Source: Rhizobium aethiopicum (GTDB lineage Bacteria > Pseudomonadota > Alphaproteobacteria > Rhizobiales > Rhizobiaceae). From it: DNA of 64,000 nucleotides. The notes beneath the pieces are model-generated. The model made no database searches, had not been told where the DNA came from, and worked only from the letters and a program-made list of their open reading frames with translations. The stretch covers positions 342,091 to 406,090 of the forward strand of contig NZ_JACIFV010000003.1 of assembly GCF_014197535.1 (NCBI RefSeq), read 5' to 3'. Position numbers and translations under genes: made by a program. Below, piece by piece: positions 8,699 through 20,454 of this stretch (position 1 is its first letter; each line of letters starts with the position of its first letter).

Positions 8699-10915
8699 AT
8701 GAGCATAGATTCGTCCGATCTCTTTGGCGCGCTTTTCGAAGCACCGCCCGTGAACCGAACGGTTCCGGTGCTGGTGCCGATGCCGGCGCCGAAACCCTAT
8801 TCCTACTCGGTGCCTGAGGGCATGGCGATCGAGCCCGGCTCGGTCGTGCAGGTGCCACTCGGGCCGCGGCAGGTGATCGGCGTCGTCTGGGACGGCGGCG
8901 AAGATGGCGTTGATCCGAAGAAGCTGCGGCCGATCAGCCATGTCTTCGATTGCCCGCCGCTTTCCAAGGAGATGCGCGATTTCATCGATTGGGTGGCGAG
9001 CTACACGCTCTCCCCGCCCGGTCTCGTTGCGCGCATGGCGCTCAGGGCGCCGAACGCCTTCGAGCCGGAGCCGATGGTGGAGGGGCTGAAATTCGTCGGC
9101 GGCGAACCTGAGCGGATGACACCGGCGCGTGCGCGCGTGCTCGCGGCCGCTTCCGACGGCCTGTCCTGGACGCGCAGCGGTCTGGCGCATGCGGCCGGCG
9201 TTTCGACGAGCGTCGTCGATGGGCTGATCACGCTCGGCATTTTCGAAACGGTGTTCCTGCCGCCGCCGCCTGTTGTGGCGATGCCGGATCCCGATTTTGC
9301 CGCCGCGCGCCTCGAAGGGCCGCAGAAAGAGGCGGCCGTGGAAATCGTCTCCGACGTCTGCCGGGGCGAATTTTCGGTGTCGCTGATCGACGGCGTGACC
9401 GGCTCCGGCAAAACGGAAGTTTATTTCGAGGCGATCGCCGAGACGCTGAAACGCGGCAAGCAGGTGCTGATCCTGCTGCCGGAGATCGCGCTGACGGCCA
9501 GTTTCCTGGAGCGTTTTCAGGACCGCTTCGGGGCAAAGCCGGCCGAATGGCATTCCGATCTCGCCCCGCGCATGCGCGAAAAGGTCTGGCGCCAGGCGGT
9601 GACCGGCGAGGTGCGCGTCGTCGCCGGCGCCCGCTCGGCGCTCTTCCTGCCTTTCGAGGATCTCGGCCTCATCATCGTCGACGAGGAGCATGATCCCGCT
9701 TACAAGCAGGAGGATCGCGTCTTCTATAATGCTCGCGACATGGCCGTCGTGCGCGGCCGCATCGGCGATTTTCCCGTCATCCTGGTCTCTGCGACGCCGT
9801 CGGTCGAAAGCCAGGTCAACGGGCAGAACGGCCGCTACAGCACCGTCCACCTGCCCACGCGGTTCGGCGACGCGGCGCTGCCGGACCTGCATCTCATCGA
9901 TATGCGCAGGCACGCGCCGGAGCGGGGCGGCTTCCTGTCGCCGGTGCTGATCCGGGCGATCGGCAAGACCGTGGAGAGGCGCGAACAGGCGCTGCTCTTT
10001 CTCAATCGGCGCGGTTATGCGCCGCTGACGCTCTGCCGGGTCTGCGGTCACCGCTTCCAATGCCCGCAATGTTCGAGCTGGCTGGTCGAGCATCGCTTCC
10101 GCAAGCAACTGCAATGCCATCAATGCGGCCATGCCGAGCGCACGCCCGAAGCATGCCCGGAATGCGGGACGCTCGATCATCTGGTCGCCTGCGGCCCCGG
10201 CGTCGAGCGCATCGCCGAAGAGGTGGAGCGACATTTCCCCGAGGCGCGGACGATCGTTCTCTCCTCGGACATGATGGGCGGGGTGAAGCGGCTGCGGCTG
10301 GAGCTTGATGCGATTGCCAAGGGTGAGGCCGATATCGTCATCGGCACACAGCTCGTCGCCAAGGGTCATAATTTTCCGCTGATGACGCTGGTCGGCATTG
10401 TCGACGCCGATCTCGGCCTTGCCAATGGCGATCCGCGTGCGGCCGAGCGCACCTTTCAGCTTCTGTCGCAGGTGACGGGGCGCGCGGGGCGCTCCGGCCT
10501 CAAGAGCCATGGGCTGCTGCAGACTTACCAGCCGCAGCATCCGGTCATGCAGGCTATTGTTTCCGCTGATTCCGATGCTTTTTACGAGCGCGAAATCACC
10601 GAGCGCGAACGCGCGGCATTGCCACCCTTCGGCCGGCTCGCCTCGATCATCGTTTCGGCCGAAACGCGCCATGACGCCGAGAATCATGCGCGCGGCATGC
10701 GCAACGCAGCACCCCAGGTCTCCGGCATCTCGGTGCTCGGCCCGGCGGAAGCGCCGCTTGCCCTGGTGCGCGGCCGCCATCGCTTCCGCCTTTTAGTCCA
10801 CGGACGGCGCAACTCCGACATGCAGGGGTTTTTGCGGGCGATGCTGTCGCAGTCGCCGAAGGAGCGCGGATCGGTGCAGGTGCAGCTCGACATCGATCCC
10901 CAGAGTTTTCTTTAA
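8699..10915 (+). CDS. priA: Primosomal replication restart helicase PriA
   Basis: A 738-residue superfamily 2 helicase that reloads DnaB at stalled forks. Visible features are the N-terminal DNA-binding domain, Walker A GVTGSGKT near residues 232-240, the DEEH box near 328, eight Cys in four C-x2-C-type pairs at about 446-490 binding two zinc ions, and helicase motif VI region VTGRAGRSG. The ATG at 8699 (MSIDSSDLFG) is chosen; longer in-frame extensions run through the upstream intergenic region and overlap the DapA-family gene. It is divergent from that gene. Confidence 0.96.
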   Translation: MSIDSSDLFGALFEAPPVNRTVPVLVPMPAPKPYSYSVPEGMAIEPGSVVQVPLGPRQVIGVVWDGGEDGVDPKKLRPISHVFDCPPLSKEMRDFIDWVASYTLSPPGLVARMALRAPNAFEPEPMVEGLKFVGGEPERMTPARARVLAAASDGLSWTRSGLAHAAGVSTSVVDGLITLGIFETVFLPPPPVVAMPDPDFAAARLEGPQKEAAVEIVSDVCRGEFSVSLIDGVTGSGKTEVYFEAIAETLKRGKQVLILLPEIALTASFLERFQDRFGAKPAEWHSDLAPRMREKVWRQAVTGEVRVVAGARSALFLPFEDLGLIIVDEEHDPAYKQEDRVFYNARDMAVVRGRIGDFPVILVSATPSVESQVNGQNGRYSTVHLPTRFGDAALPDLHLIDMRRHAPERGGFLSPVLIRAIGKTVERREQALLFLNRRGYAPLTLCRVCGHRFQCPQCSSWLVEHRFRKQLQCHQCGHAERTPEACPECGTLDHLVACGPGVERIAEEVERHFPEARTIVLSSDMMGGVKRLRLELDAIAKGEADIVIGTQLVAKGHNFPLMTLVGIVDADLGLANGDPRAAERTFQLLSQVTGRAGRSGLKSHGLLQTYQPQHPVMQAIVSADSDAFYEREITERERAALPPFGRLASIIVSAETRHDAENHARGMRNAAPQVSGISVLGPAEAPLALVRGRHRFRLLVHGRRNSDMQGFLRAMLSQSPKERGSVQVQLDIDPQSFL

Positions 10916-10993
10916 AATAGTACACCGCCATTTCCTCCTTTTCCGGCCCATGCCATAAAACACCGAATCATCCGGGCGATTTGGGGCTGATGC

Positions 10994-11383
10994 ATGGAAT
11001 TCTATTTTCCGACCGAACTCGGCGAGCAACTCGCCTTCTGCTCTGCCGCTTTTACGGCGCTGGCTGGCTTCACCATGATGTTTGCGCCAGGCCATGCTTT
11101 TCGTCTTCTCGGCCTGCAGGTGCAGGAGGGGCGGTCTGAAGGATATGGCGAGGGACGCTCGATGGGCGGTTTCTATCTCGGCTTCGGACTCGCGGCGATC
11201 ATGCTTGCCCAGACGACGATCTACATGGCCTTCGGCGCTTGCTTTGCGATGGCTGCCTTTGCGCGGATCATATCGATCCTGTCCGATAAGGGGAGCAATC
11301 TGGTCAACTATTTACTTCTGGTTGTGCAGATCGTGCTGGCTGCGCTGCCGCTGCTCTATGTATTCGGCTTCATTCAAACGTGA
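10994..11383 (+). CDS. Small integral membrane protein, possibly DUF4345-like
   Basis: A 129-residue protein with four hydrophobic segments at about residues 12-31, 57-76, 78-92 and 103-125. The central RSMGGFYLGFGLA pattern is reminiscent of DUF4345 membrane proteins, but this is only a resemblance. It stands between priA and the atp operon in the same direction. No function can be assigned. Confidence 0.65.
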   Translation: MEFYFPTELGEQLAFCSAAFTALAGFTMMFAPGHAFRLLGLQVQEGRSEGYGEGRSMGGFYLGFGLAAIMLAQTTIYMAFGACFAMAAFARIISILSDKGSNLVNYLLLVVQIVLAALPLLYVFGFIQT

Positions 11384-11638
11384 ATTTCACCGCCGGCGGG
11401 CCGCCTTCGCGGCCTGTCCGCAAGCCTTTGCGCACTTTTGCGAACAGAAATTCATGCGAAAGGCGTATTCGGACGTTACGCGTGTTGCGAGTCCGAACAT
11501 CCTATGTTAGACGGACCCCGAATTTCGGAAGAAGCAAGAGGCTTCTCTTGTGATTTCTGGGGGAAATCAAAACGAATTCAAGATCATAGGTTCGGCGCCC
11601 GCCGAGAGCCGGATTTTGGATTGAAATCAGGGAAATTT

Positions 11639-12205
11639 GTGCCAGTGGCAGACACGTCCCAGCTTACTTCTGGTGTTGCCGAGCGCTATGCCTCGTCGCT
11701 TTTCGAGCTGGCGCTCGAACAGGGCGTCGTCGACAGCGTAACCGCCGATCTCGACCGTTTCCAGGCGATGCTGGATGAAAGCGCCGAACTGAAGCGCTTC
11801 GTCGCGAGCCCGGTTTTCTCCGCCGAGGACCAGCTGAAGGCGATCATCGCCATCAGCGAGAGGGCCGGCATCAGCGGCTTCTTCGCCAATTTCTTGAAGG
11901 TCGTGGCGCGCAACCGCCGCCTGTTCGCCCTGCCGGGCATGATCAAGGCCTTCCGCGTCATCGCCGCGAATCACCGCGGTGAAATCTCCGCCGAGGTCAC
12001 CTCGGCCCATGCTCTGACCGCAGAGCAGGAAAATGAATTGAAGGCGGCGCTGAAGGGCGTCACCGGCAAAGACGTGGCGATTGCCGTCACGGTTGATCCG
12101 TCAATTCTTGGTGGTCTGATCGTCAAGGTCGGGTCCCGTCAGATTGATACGTCTCTTCGTACCAAACTCTCTACCCTTAAGCTTGCATTGAAAGAGGTCG
12201 GCTGA
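11639..12205 (+). CDS. atpH: ATP synthase F1 subunit delta
   Basis: A 188-residue OSCP/delta subunit linking F1 to the peripheral stalk. The N-terminal [13 protein letters not shown] and C-terminal [16 protein letters not shown] blocks are diagnostic. The GTG at 11639 is preceded by AGGGA at 11629-11633; a second GTG lies two codons later. It begins the F1 operon; as in other Rhizobiales the F0 genes are not in this operon. The stop overlaps the atpA start (TGATG). Confidence 0.95.
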   Translation: MPVADTSQLTSGVAERYASSLFELALEQGVVDSVTADLDRFQAMLDESAELKRFVASPVFSAEDQLKAIIAISERAGISGFFANFLKVVARNRRLFALPGMIKAFRVIAANHRGEISAEVTSAHALTAEQENELKAALKGVTGKDVAIAVTVDPSILGGLIVKVGSRQIDTSLRTKLSTLKLALKEVG

Positions 12206-13734
12206 TGGATATCCGCGCCGCGGAAATTTCCGCAATTCTCAAAGACCAGATCAAAAATTTCGGCAAAGAGGCAGAAGTCTCGGAAGTCGGCCAGGTTCTC
12301 TCCGTCGGTGACGGTATTGCTCGCGTTTACGGTCTGGACAACGTCCAGGCCGGTGAAATGGTCGAGTTCCCCGGCGGCATCCGCGGCATGGCTCTGAACC
12401 TTGAATCTGACAACGTCGGTGTCGTTATTTTCGGCTCCGACCGCGACATCAAGGAAGGCGACACCGTCAAGCGGACCGGCGCCATCGTCGACGTTCCGGT
12501 CGGTCCGGAACTGCTCGGCCGCGTCGTCGACGCGCTCGGCAACCCGATCGACGGCAAAGGCCCGATCAACGCGACCCGCCGTTCGCGCGTCGACGTCAAG
12601 GCTCCCGGCATCATTCCGCGCAAGTCGGTTCATGAGCCGATGTCGACCGGCCTCAAGGCCATCGACGCCCTCATCCCGGTCGGCCGCGGCCAGCGCGAGC
12701 TCGTCATCGGCGACCGCCAGACCGGCAAGACCGCGATCCTGCTTGATGCCTTCCTCAACCAGAAGGCCATCCACGACAACGGTCCGGAAGGCGAGAAGCT
12801 TTACTGCGTCTACGTCGCCGTCGGCCAGAAGCGCTCCACCGTTGCCCAGTTCGTCAAGGTTCTCGAAGAGCGCGGCGCACTGAAGTATTCGATCATCGTT
12901 GCCGCGACCGCTTCCGACCCGGCGCCGATGCAGTTCCTCGCTCCGTTTGCCGGCTGCGCCATGGGCGAATATTTCCGCGACAACGGCATGCACGCGCTGA
13001 TCGGTTACGACGACTTGTCGAAGCAGGCCGTATCCTATCGCCAGATGTCGCTGCTGCTGCGCCGTCCGCCGGGCCGCGAAGCCTATCCGGGCGACGTTTT
13101 CTACCTGCATTCGCGCCTGCTCGAGCGCGCTGCGAAGATGAACGACGACAAGGGCGCCGGTTCGCTGACCGCTCTGCCGGTTATCGAAACGCAGGGCAAC
13201 GACGTGTCGGCCTTCATTCCGACCAACGTGATCTCGATCACGGACGGCCAGATCTTCCTCGAAACCGACCTGTTCTATCAGGGTATCCGTCCGGCCGTTA
13301 ACGTCGGTCTCTCGGTTTCCCGCGTCGGCTCGTCGGCACAGATCAAGGCGATGAAGCAGGTCGCCGGCTCGATCAAGGGCGAACTTGCCCAGTATCGTGA
13401 AATGGCCGCCTTCGCCCAGTTTGGTTCTGACCTCGACGCTGCAACGCAGCGCCTCTTGAACCGCGGCGCACGCCTGACCGAACTCCTGAAGCAGCCGCAG
13501 TTCTCGCCGCTGAAGACGGAAGAGCAGGTCGCCGTGATCTTCGCCGGCGTCAACGGCTACCTCGACAAGCTGCCGGTCGCTCAGGTCGGCAAGTTCGAAC
13601 AGGGCCTGTTGTCCTATCTGCGTTCGGAAGGCTCCGCCATCCTCGATGCGATCCGCACGGAAAAGGCTATCAGCGATGACACGAAGGGCAAGCTCGTTGC
13701 TGCTCTCGACAGCTTCGCCAAGTCTTTCCAGTAA
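12205..13734 (+). CDS. atpA: ATP synthase F1 subunit alpha
   Basis: A 509-residue regulatory nucleotide-binding subunit of F1. The Walker A motif GDRQTGKTA lies near residues 169-177; the [13 protein letters not shown] and [16 protein letters not shown] signatures follow. The length is standard. It overlaps atpH by one base and is followed by atpG after 28 bases. Confidence 0.98.
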   Translation: MDIRAAEISAILKDQIKNFGKEAEVSEVGQVLSVGDGIARVYGLDNVQAGEMVEFPGGIRGMALNLESDNVGVVIFGSDRDIKEGDTVKRTGAIVDVPVGPELLGRVVDALGNPIDGKGPINATRRSRVDVKAPGIIPRKSVHEPMSTGLKAIDALIPVGRGQRELVIGDRQTGKTAILLDAFLNQKAIHDNGPEGEKLYCVYVAVGQKRSTVAQFVKVLEERGALKYSIIVAATASDPAPMQFLAPFAGCAMGEYFRDNGMHALIGYDDLSKQAVSYRQMSLLLRRPPGREAYPGDVFYLHSRLLERAAKMNDDKGAGSLTALPVIETQGNDVSAFIPTNVISITDGQIFLETDLFYQGIRPAVNVGLSVSRVGSSAQIKAMKQVAGSIKGELAQYREMAAFAQFGSDLDAATQRLLNRGARLTELLKQPQFSPLKTEEQVAVIFAGVNGYLDKLPVAQVGKFEQGLLSYLRSEGSAILDAIRTEKAISDDTKGKLVAALDSFAKSFQ

Positions 13735-13762
13735 TCGGGCCCTAAGTTAGGACGGATCACGG

Positions 13763-16096
<2,334 letters not shown>

Positions 16097-16097
<1 letters not shown>

Positions 16098-16336
16098 TGA
16101 GCGACGCTCAGGACGAGATATTCTGCTGCGACTCCCTCAAAGGGGTCGTGGCGGAACTTCCGGAACCGGCCGCGCCGACTGTCTATCGTGCCGATAACGG
16201 CGTGCTGATGATGGTCGTCGGACTGGTTCAGACCGAGGAGGGCCTCGGATATCTCGACCAGGCCATACTGCACTGCCCGTTCTGCGGGACAAAATTGCAA
16301 GATGCAAAAGCCATAGCCGAGAAGGTAAGTCACTGA
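16097..16336 (+). CDS. Small CxxC protein inside the atp operon
   Basis: A 79-residue protein with adjacent Cys residues at C10-C11 and a C-terminal HCPFCGTKL segment (C60, C63) resembling half of a zinc ribbon. It overlaps atpD upstream and atpC downstream by single bases (TGATG at both ends), so it is translated as an integral part of the operon. The family is not recognised and the function is unknown. Four Cys could together bind zinc, or the CxxC pair could be redox-active. Confidence 0.75.
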
Positions 16337-16740
16337 TGGCTGACAATTTCAACTTTGAGCTCGTTTCGCCGGAGCGTCTGCTGCTGTCGGAGATGGTGAC
16401 CGAGGTCGTCGTTCCCGCGACCGAGGGCGAGATGACCGTCATGGCGAACCACGCGCCGACGATGACGACGATCAAGCCGGGCGTGGTGAGCGTGCGTTCG
16501 GCGTCCGGCAAGAAGCAGGACTACGTGGTGTTCGGCGGTTTTGCCGATATTCTGCCGACGGGTTGCACACTGCTGGCCGAATCCGCCGTTCCGGTCGAGG
16601 AACTCCATAAGGACGAGCTGACCCGCCGCATCGAGGCTGCCCGCAAGGAGCTCGAACATGCCGAGCTGCACGAGCACAAGTCGAAGCTCGAGCACTTCAT
16701 CATGGAACTGACGCATCTTCGCGGCATCGTCCAGGATTGA
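16336..16740 (+). CDS. atpC: ATP synthase F1 subunit epsilon
   Basis: A 134-residue subunit inhibiting ATP hydrolysis. The N-terminal beta-sandwich contains FELVSPERLLLSEMVTEVVVP and PATEGEMTVMANHAP, and the C-terminal part forms the two-helix hairpin. It is the last gene of the F1 operon and is followed by a terminator. Confidence 0.96.
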   Translation: MADNFNFELVSPERLLLSEMVTEVVVPATEGEMTVMANHAPTMTTIKPGVVSVRSASGKKQDYVVFGGFADILPTGCTLLAESAVPVEELHKDELTRRIEAARKELEHAELHEHKSKLEHFIMELTHLRGIVQD

Positions 16741-16764
16741 TCACACCGACAGCATCACTGAAAG

Positions 16765-16788
16765 GCGGCCCTCGAAGGCCGCTTTTTT
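16765..16788 (+). terminator. Rho-independent terminator of the atp operon
   Basis: GCGGCC (16765-16770) pairs with GGCCGC (16777-16782) across a 6-base loop, followed directly by six T residues. It lies 25 bases after the atpC stop. Confidence 0.88.
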
Positions 16789-17098
16789 GTTTTTGCCGTC
16801 TTCGAGCGAAGAGCGAAGCCACATCATCGAAGAGCTTGAAAGAAAGAGTGGGCGTTCAAAACCGCTTTTGCCCGGCTTATAACGGAAAGGCCACACTTGC
16901 AGCGCCGTCCGCCCCCAAGGCGCGCAAAGGCGCTGCGGCCCTTAATAAACCCATAGTGTTTTTCTGATTTGGGTCGATGTGCTGAAGCACGTCGCGATCT
17001 TTCAGATTCGCTTGTCGCGCTTCAGCGTCTTGTTTTGCCATGTCGTTTTCGTGGCCGCACATCTTTGCGCGCCATGCTTTGAACCGGGTAGACTCTCA
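16789..17098. other. Intergenic stretch between atpC and the sugar transferase
   Basis: 310 bases between two convergent genes. No convincing coding frame is seen. The portion around 16975-17060 (CACGTCGCGATCTTTCAG and following) resembles a dispersed rhizobial intergenic element from memory, but there is no second copy in this window to confirm that. Confidence 0.4.
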
Positions 17099-17836
17099 CT
17101 AGAAGCCGGTGCCGCCGCGCAACTCGATGACCAGCGTCTTGAACAGAATTTTCAGGTCGAGCAGCAGGCTGAAATTCCTGACATAATAGATATCGCAGGC
17201 GATGCGAGCCCGGGCTTGCAGCGGGCGCGCCGTCGGTCCGCGCCAGCCGCGTGTCTGCGCGAGGCCGGTGATACCGGGGCGCATGATGTGGCGATGGTGG
17301 TAGTTCGGCACCAATTCTTCGTAGAGCCTGCCGGCTGCGCGCATGTTGATGGCATGACAGCGCGGACCGACCAGTGACATGTCGCCCCTGAGGACGTTCA
17401 GAAGCTGCGGCAGCTCATCAATGTTGGTCCTGCGGAGCAGAGCGCCGATGCCGGTCACCCGTCTGTCGCCCTTGACGGTCTGCTGGATGCCGCTGGGATC
17501 GCAAGCGTCGGTGTGCATCGAGCGGAACTTGAAGACGGTGATCTTCCGGCCGTTCAGGCCCCAACGGATCTGACGGAAGAATACGGGGCCACCATCGTCG
17601 AGTTTGATGAAAAGAGCGATTGCCAGGAAAAGCGGAGCCAGCACGAGGAGAGCGCTGGCCGACATGACGATGTCGATCAGCCGCTTTACCGCCAATCGCA
17701 GAGCGGCCTTTCTGTCGGAATCGAAAAAGCTCTCCGGCTGGCGAATGTTGGAGTTCGCTACAACCAGGGTCCGGATTTTGTTCTGACGCTGAGACGAATC
17801 GAAGCGTGAACTTATCTTCGAAGTAAAAGCATTCAT
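17099..17836 (-). CDS. ExoY/WbaP-type sugar transferase (polyprenyl glycosylphosphotransferase)
   Basis: A 245-residue bacterial sugar transferase. A hydrophobic hairpin (about residues 54-76, ALLVLAPLFLAIALFIKLDD) anchors it in the inner membrane. The conserved blocks GPVFFRQIRWG, FKFRSMHTDA, IDELPQLLNVLRGDMSLVGPR and RPGITGLAQTRGWRG are all present. It should transfer a hexose-1-phosphate (galactose or glucose) from UDP-sugar to undecaprenyl phosphate, the first step of an exopolysaccharide. No other polysaccharide glycosyltransferase is adjacent, so the product is not known; PssA/ExoY are the closest named relatives. Confidence 0.9.
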   Translation of the reverse strand: MNAFTSKISSRFDSSQRQNKIRTLVVANSNIRQPESFFDSDRKAALRLAVKRLIDIVMSASALLVLAPLFLAIALFIKLDDGGPVFFRQIRWGLNGRKITVFKFRSMHTDACDPSGIQQTVKGDRRVTGIGALLRRTNIDELPQLLNVLRGDMSLVGPRCHAINMRAAGRLYEELVPNYHHRHIMRPGITGLAQTRGWRGPTARPLQARARIACDIYYVRNFSLLLDLKILFKTLVIELRGGTGF

Positions 17837-18003
17837 TACTCAAAGCCCAGAAGTTTAGATGCGATACTGAACAGCGGGGAGACAGATACATGCTTACGTA
17901 TGGTTTGTCATCGTTATAAATAAGAAATCGCTAAGCATAAAGACGCCAAAAATGGGAGTATTTCGCGTTAACCTTAATGCCTCTAGTTGAGTGGTGTTCG
18001 AAA

Positions 18004-19224
18004 TTATACTTCTAAAGGAGTAGCCCGATTACGCGGGCGCGATGTCAGGCGGTTACCCAAATCGATTACCGGTCGTTCCAACAGATAATAACTGAGGCTT
18101 GCCACCAGAAGAACCAGCGCCGCCGTCAGTGTGCAGGATTGCAGCCAACCGGTGACCACATTCTCCGAGGAGGCCCCGAACGAGCCGGGGGCGAGTCTCT
18201 GAATCAATGTCAGGATGATCTCCTGCCAGATATAAATGCCGAAGGAGATCTTGGCGACGTAGCGGACAGGAGCGTTATCAAGCAGCCTGCCCAGACGCTG
18301 CGAATGGCTGAGTGAAATCAGCGTTGTTGCGACCGCCAGTGGAAAGACCGGAAATCCATAGGGGATGTCAAGCCAGCCGTAACCTTCGGGCGAGCCGCCG
18401 GGGGATATGAGAAGGCGGTAACCGGCAATCGCAAGGGCGAGGAGTGCCGCGGCGTCGAACCAGGGGGAGCGTCTTGCGGGCAACATCACTTCGATGCCCG
18501 CGGCAAGCGCGCCGAGCGCGAAGACGGCAAAGAAGCCGATCGGATTATATTTGGGCATCCATTCCTTCGCCCCACCCTGAAGGCCATTTGCCCAGCCGCG
18601 CCCGATATCGTCGAGCGCAAAGAGCCTCAGGATCGTCAGATGGGCAAGAAGGACGACGGCAATGAAGCAGAGCCAGGCGGCGCGGGCGAAGAACGGACGT
18701 TGCCGCAGCAGCGGCAAGCGAAACAGCAGGAAAAAGCCGACCGGCAGGAGCACATAGCTGGTCACCTCGAAGGGAATGGACCAGAGCGGCCCATCGGCTT
18801 CGACGGGAAAAAACGTGCGCCAATGCCACTGGCTCATGAACAGCAGTCCCGAGACGTAGCGGACGACGAGTTCCGGCGTCAGCGGCAGGGCAAGCAGCGT
18901 CAGGCTGAGGACGAAGCTGACGCTGGCGGCGAACCAGAAGCCCGGAGCGATGCGCGCCAACCTGCGGATGGCGTAGTGCCCAAGGCTCGGCATGGCGCCG
19001 CCGGCGTCGAGAGCATGCCAGAAGGGGCGGGCAAGGAGAAAGCCGCTGAGCACGAAGAAGATGGCGACGCCGAAATTGCCGAAGCGGAGGATGTTTGCCG
19101 TTGGCGCCAATTCATCCGGAATTCTGCGCATATCCAGCCGAAGCGCGAGATGATGCGCGAGCACCAACAAGCAGGCCATCGCGCGCAGAAAGTCGGCTCC
19201 GGCCAGTCTGTCCTGTGCTCGCAT
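18004..19224 (-). CDS. Acyltransferase 3 family membrane protein (OafA-like)
   Basis: A 406-residue protein with about ten hydrophobic segments. It opens with DRLAGADFLRAMACLLVLAHH, the conserved N-terminal R/D...H motif of the acyltransferase-3 family, followed by GNFGVAIFFVLSGFLLARPF. These proteins O-acetylate surface polysaccharides or other glycans. Its neighbour is an ExoY-like sugar transferase, so decoration of an exopolysaccharide is plausible but inferred only from proximity. Confidence 0.88.
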   Translation of the reverse strand: MRAQDRLAGADFLRAMACLLVLAHHLALRLDMRRIPDELAPTANILRFGNFGVAIFFVLSGFLLARPFWHALDAGGAMPSLGHYAIRRLARIAPGFWFAASVSFVLSLTLLALPLTPELVVRYVSGLLFMSQWHWRTFFPVEADGPLWSIPFEVTSYVLLPVGFFLLFRLPLLRQRPFFARAAWLCFIAVVLLAHLTILRLFALDDIGRGWANGLQGGAKEWMPKYNPIGFFAVFALGALAAGIEVMLPARRSPWFDAAALLALAIAGYRLLISPGGSPEGYGWLDIPYGFPVFPLAVATTLISLSHSQRLGRLLDNAPVRYVAKISFGIYIWQEIILTLIQRLAPGSFGASSENVVTGWLQSCTLTAALVLLVASLSYYLLERPVIDLGNRLTSRPRNRATPLEV

Positions 19225-19311
19225 GTCGTTCCCCGCCCTGCCCGATTCGGCTCAAACCGCCAGGCTCGAAGCATTGCCGCGGAAGACCGCGTCGGCAAGG
19301 CCGGGGCGGGC

Positions 19312-20322
19312 TCATCCGAGGAGTTCGTTGGTATAATAGGTGGAAAAATCCGGCTTCTCCTTGAGCACGACGCCATTCGCATCGACGAGGATGCCGTTCT
19401 CGGCCAGGAAGCCGCCGATGGCATCGGCCTTTGCCGGGTCAAGCGTGCCGATCACGCCGGCCTCGGATCTCAGGAAATGGCCTTCGATCAACGCCTTCTG
19501 AGATGCTTTTACCAGTTCCGTGTTCATCAGCGCACCGTTGCTTCCTGATATCAGCAGGTCGCAGGCTTCGTCGGGATGGTCGATGGAGTAGACATAGCCT
19601 TGACGTGTGGCCTGGATGAAGGCGCGCGCGTGTTCTCGACTGGCCGAGAGATAGGCGTCGCTGGAAACGATGACCGTCGTCTGCTCGTCGGGAATGCCGT
19701 AATCGGAATAGTGGAAGCGGCTGATCTTCCGGTTTTCCAGCTCGGCGGCGATGCCCTCCCAGGTGTAGATCTCCAGCGTGAAGTCGATCGAGCCATTGTC
19801 CAGCGCCTCATAGGCGGAGGTGCCGAGGGTGACGGTCTTGACGTCGCCTTTGCCGCCGTCATTGCGGATCATCGCCGAGACCAGCGCGCTTTCCCAGGTG
19901 CCGCCGAAGCCGCCATAGGTCTTGCCGTCGAGATCTCTAGGGCTCTTGATGTCGTCGCGTCCGCCCTTGAAGATCAAGCGGGCGGTTTCCGTCTGGACGA
20001 CGCCGTAGACCATCTTCACGTCACCGCCGCCAGCCCGCTGCGTGAGGGCCTCGATCTCGCTGCTGATGCCGAAGTCGGCGACCCCGTTCGACACCAGCGT
20101 GCCGGCGCTGGTGTCGGTAAAGGGTAGAATTTCGACGTCTAGGCCGGCGGCCGTGTAGAAGCCCTTCGCCTTGGCGACATAGATGCCGATATGGTTGGTG
20201 TTGGGCGTCCAGTCGAGCGCGATACGAACCTTTGCGGGGGCCGATTGGGCGAAGGCGGCGCGGCCGGCGAGGCTTGTTGCAATGGCGGCGAGGATCGTCT
20301 GGCGACGAGTGAGAAGCGGCAT
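19312..20322 (-). CDS. thiY: Thiamin-precursor ABC transporter substrate-binding protein
   Basis: A 336-residue periplasmic protein with a twin-Arg-like signal (TRRQTILAAIATSLAGRAAFA) and the mature start KVRIALDWTPNTNHIGIYVAKA, the signature of ThiY/NMT1/THI5-type proteins. These bind formylaminopyrimidine or a related HMP precursor. The start at 20322 is preceded by GAGGAGG (complement of 20329-20335). It is the third gene of the thiX-thiZ-thiY operon controlled by the TPP riboswitch at 22175-22268, separated from thiZ by a palindromic repeat. Confidence 0.9.
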   Translation of the reverse strand: MPLLTRRQTILAAIATSLAGRAAFAQSAPAKVRIALDWTPNTNHIGIYVAKAKGFYTAAGLDVEILPFTDTSAGTLVSNGVADFGISSEIEALTQRAGGGDVKMVYGVVQTETARLIFKGGRDDIKSPRDLDGKTYGGFGGTWESALVSAMIRNDGGKGDVKTVTLGTSAYEALDNGSIDFTLEIYTWEGIAAELENRKISRFHYSDYGIPDEQTTVIVSSDAYLSASREHARAFIQATRQGYVYSIDHPDEACDLLISGSNGALMNTELVKASQKALIEGHFLRSEAGVIGTLDPAKADAIGGFLAENGILVDANGVVLKEKPDFSTYYTNELLG

Positions 20323-20344
20323 GGTGACCTCCTCAGGTCTTGAG

Positions 20345-20454
20345 AGCATGGCGCCGAAAAGTGTGAGCGTTTTCGCACGACATCAGGCTCTAACTCTTTA
20401 AATTGGAACAGGATTCGGATTTCAGGCCGGCCGGCCTAAAATCATCCTGTTCTT
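20345..20454 (-). repeat. Dispersed palindromic rhizobial repeat, copy 1
   Basis: On the minus strand this 110-base element starts AGAACAGGATGATTTTAGG, contains the palindrome TTTAGGCCGGCCGGCCTGAAA, then TTAGAGCCTGATGTCG, and ends near GGCGCCATGC. A second copy with the same order lies at 50255-50364. It separates thiZ from thiY and supplies the 3' end of thiZ. It resembles RIME-type intergenic elements of rhizobia. Confidence 0.85.
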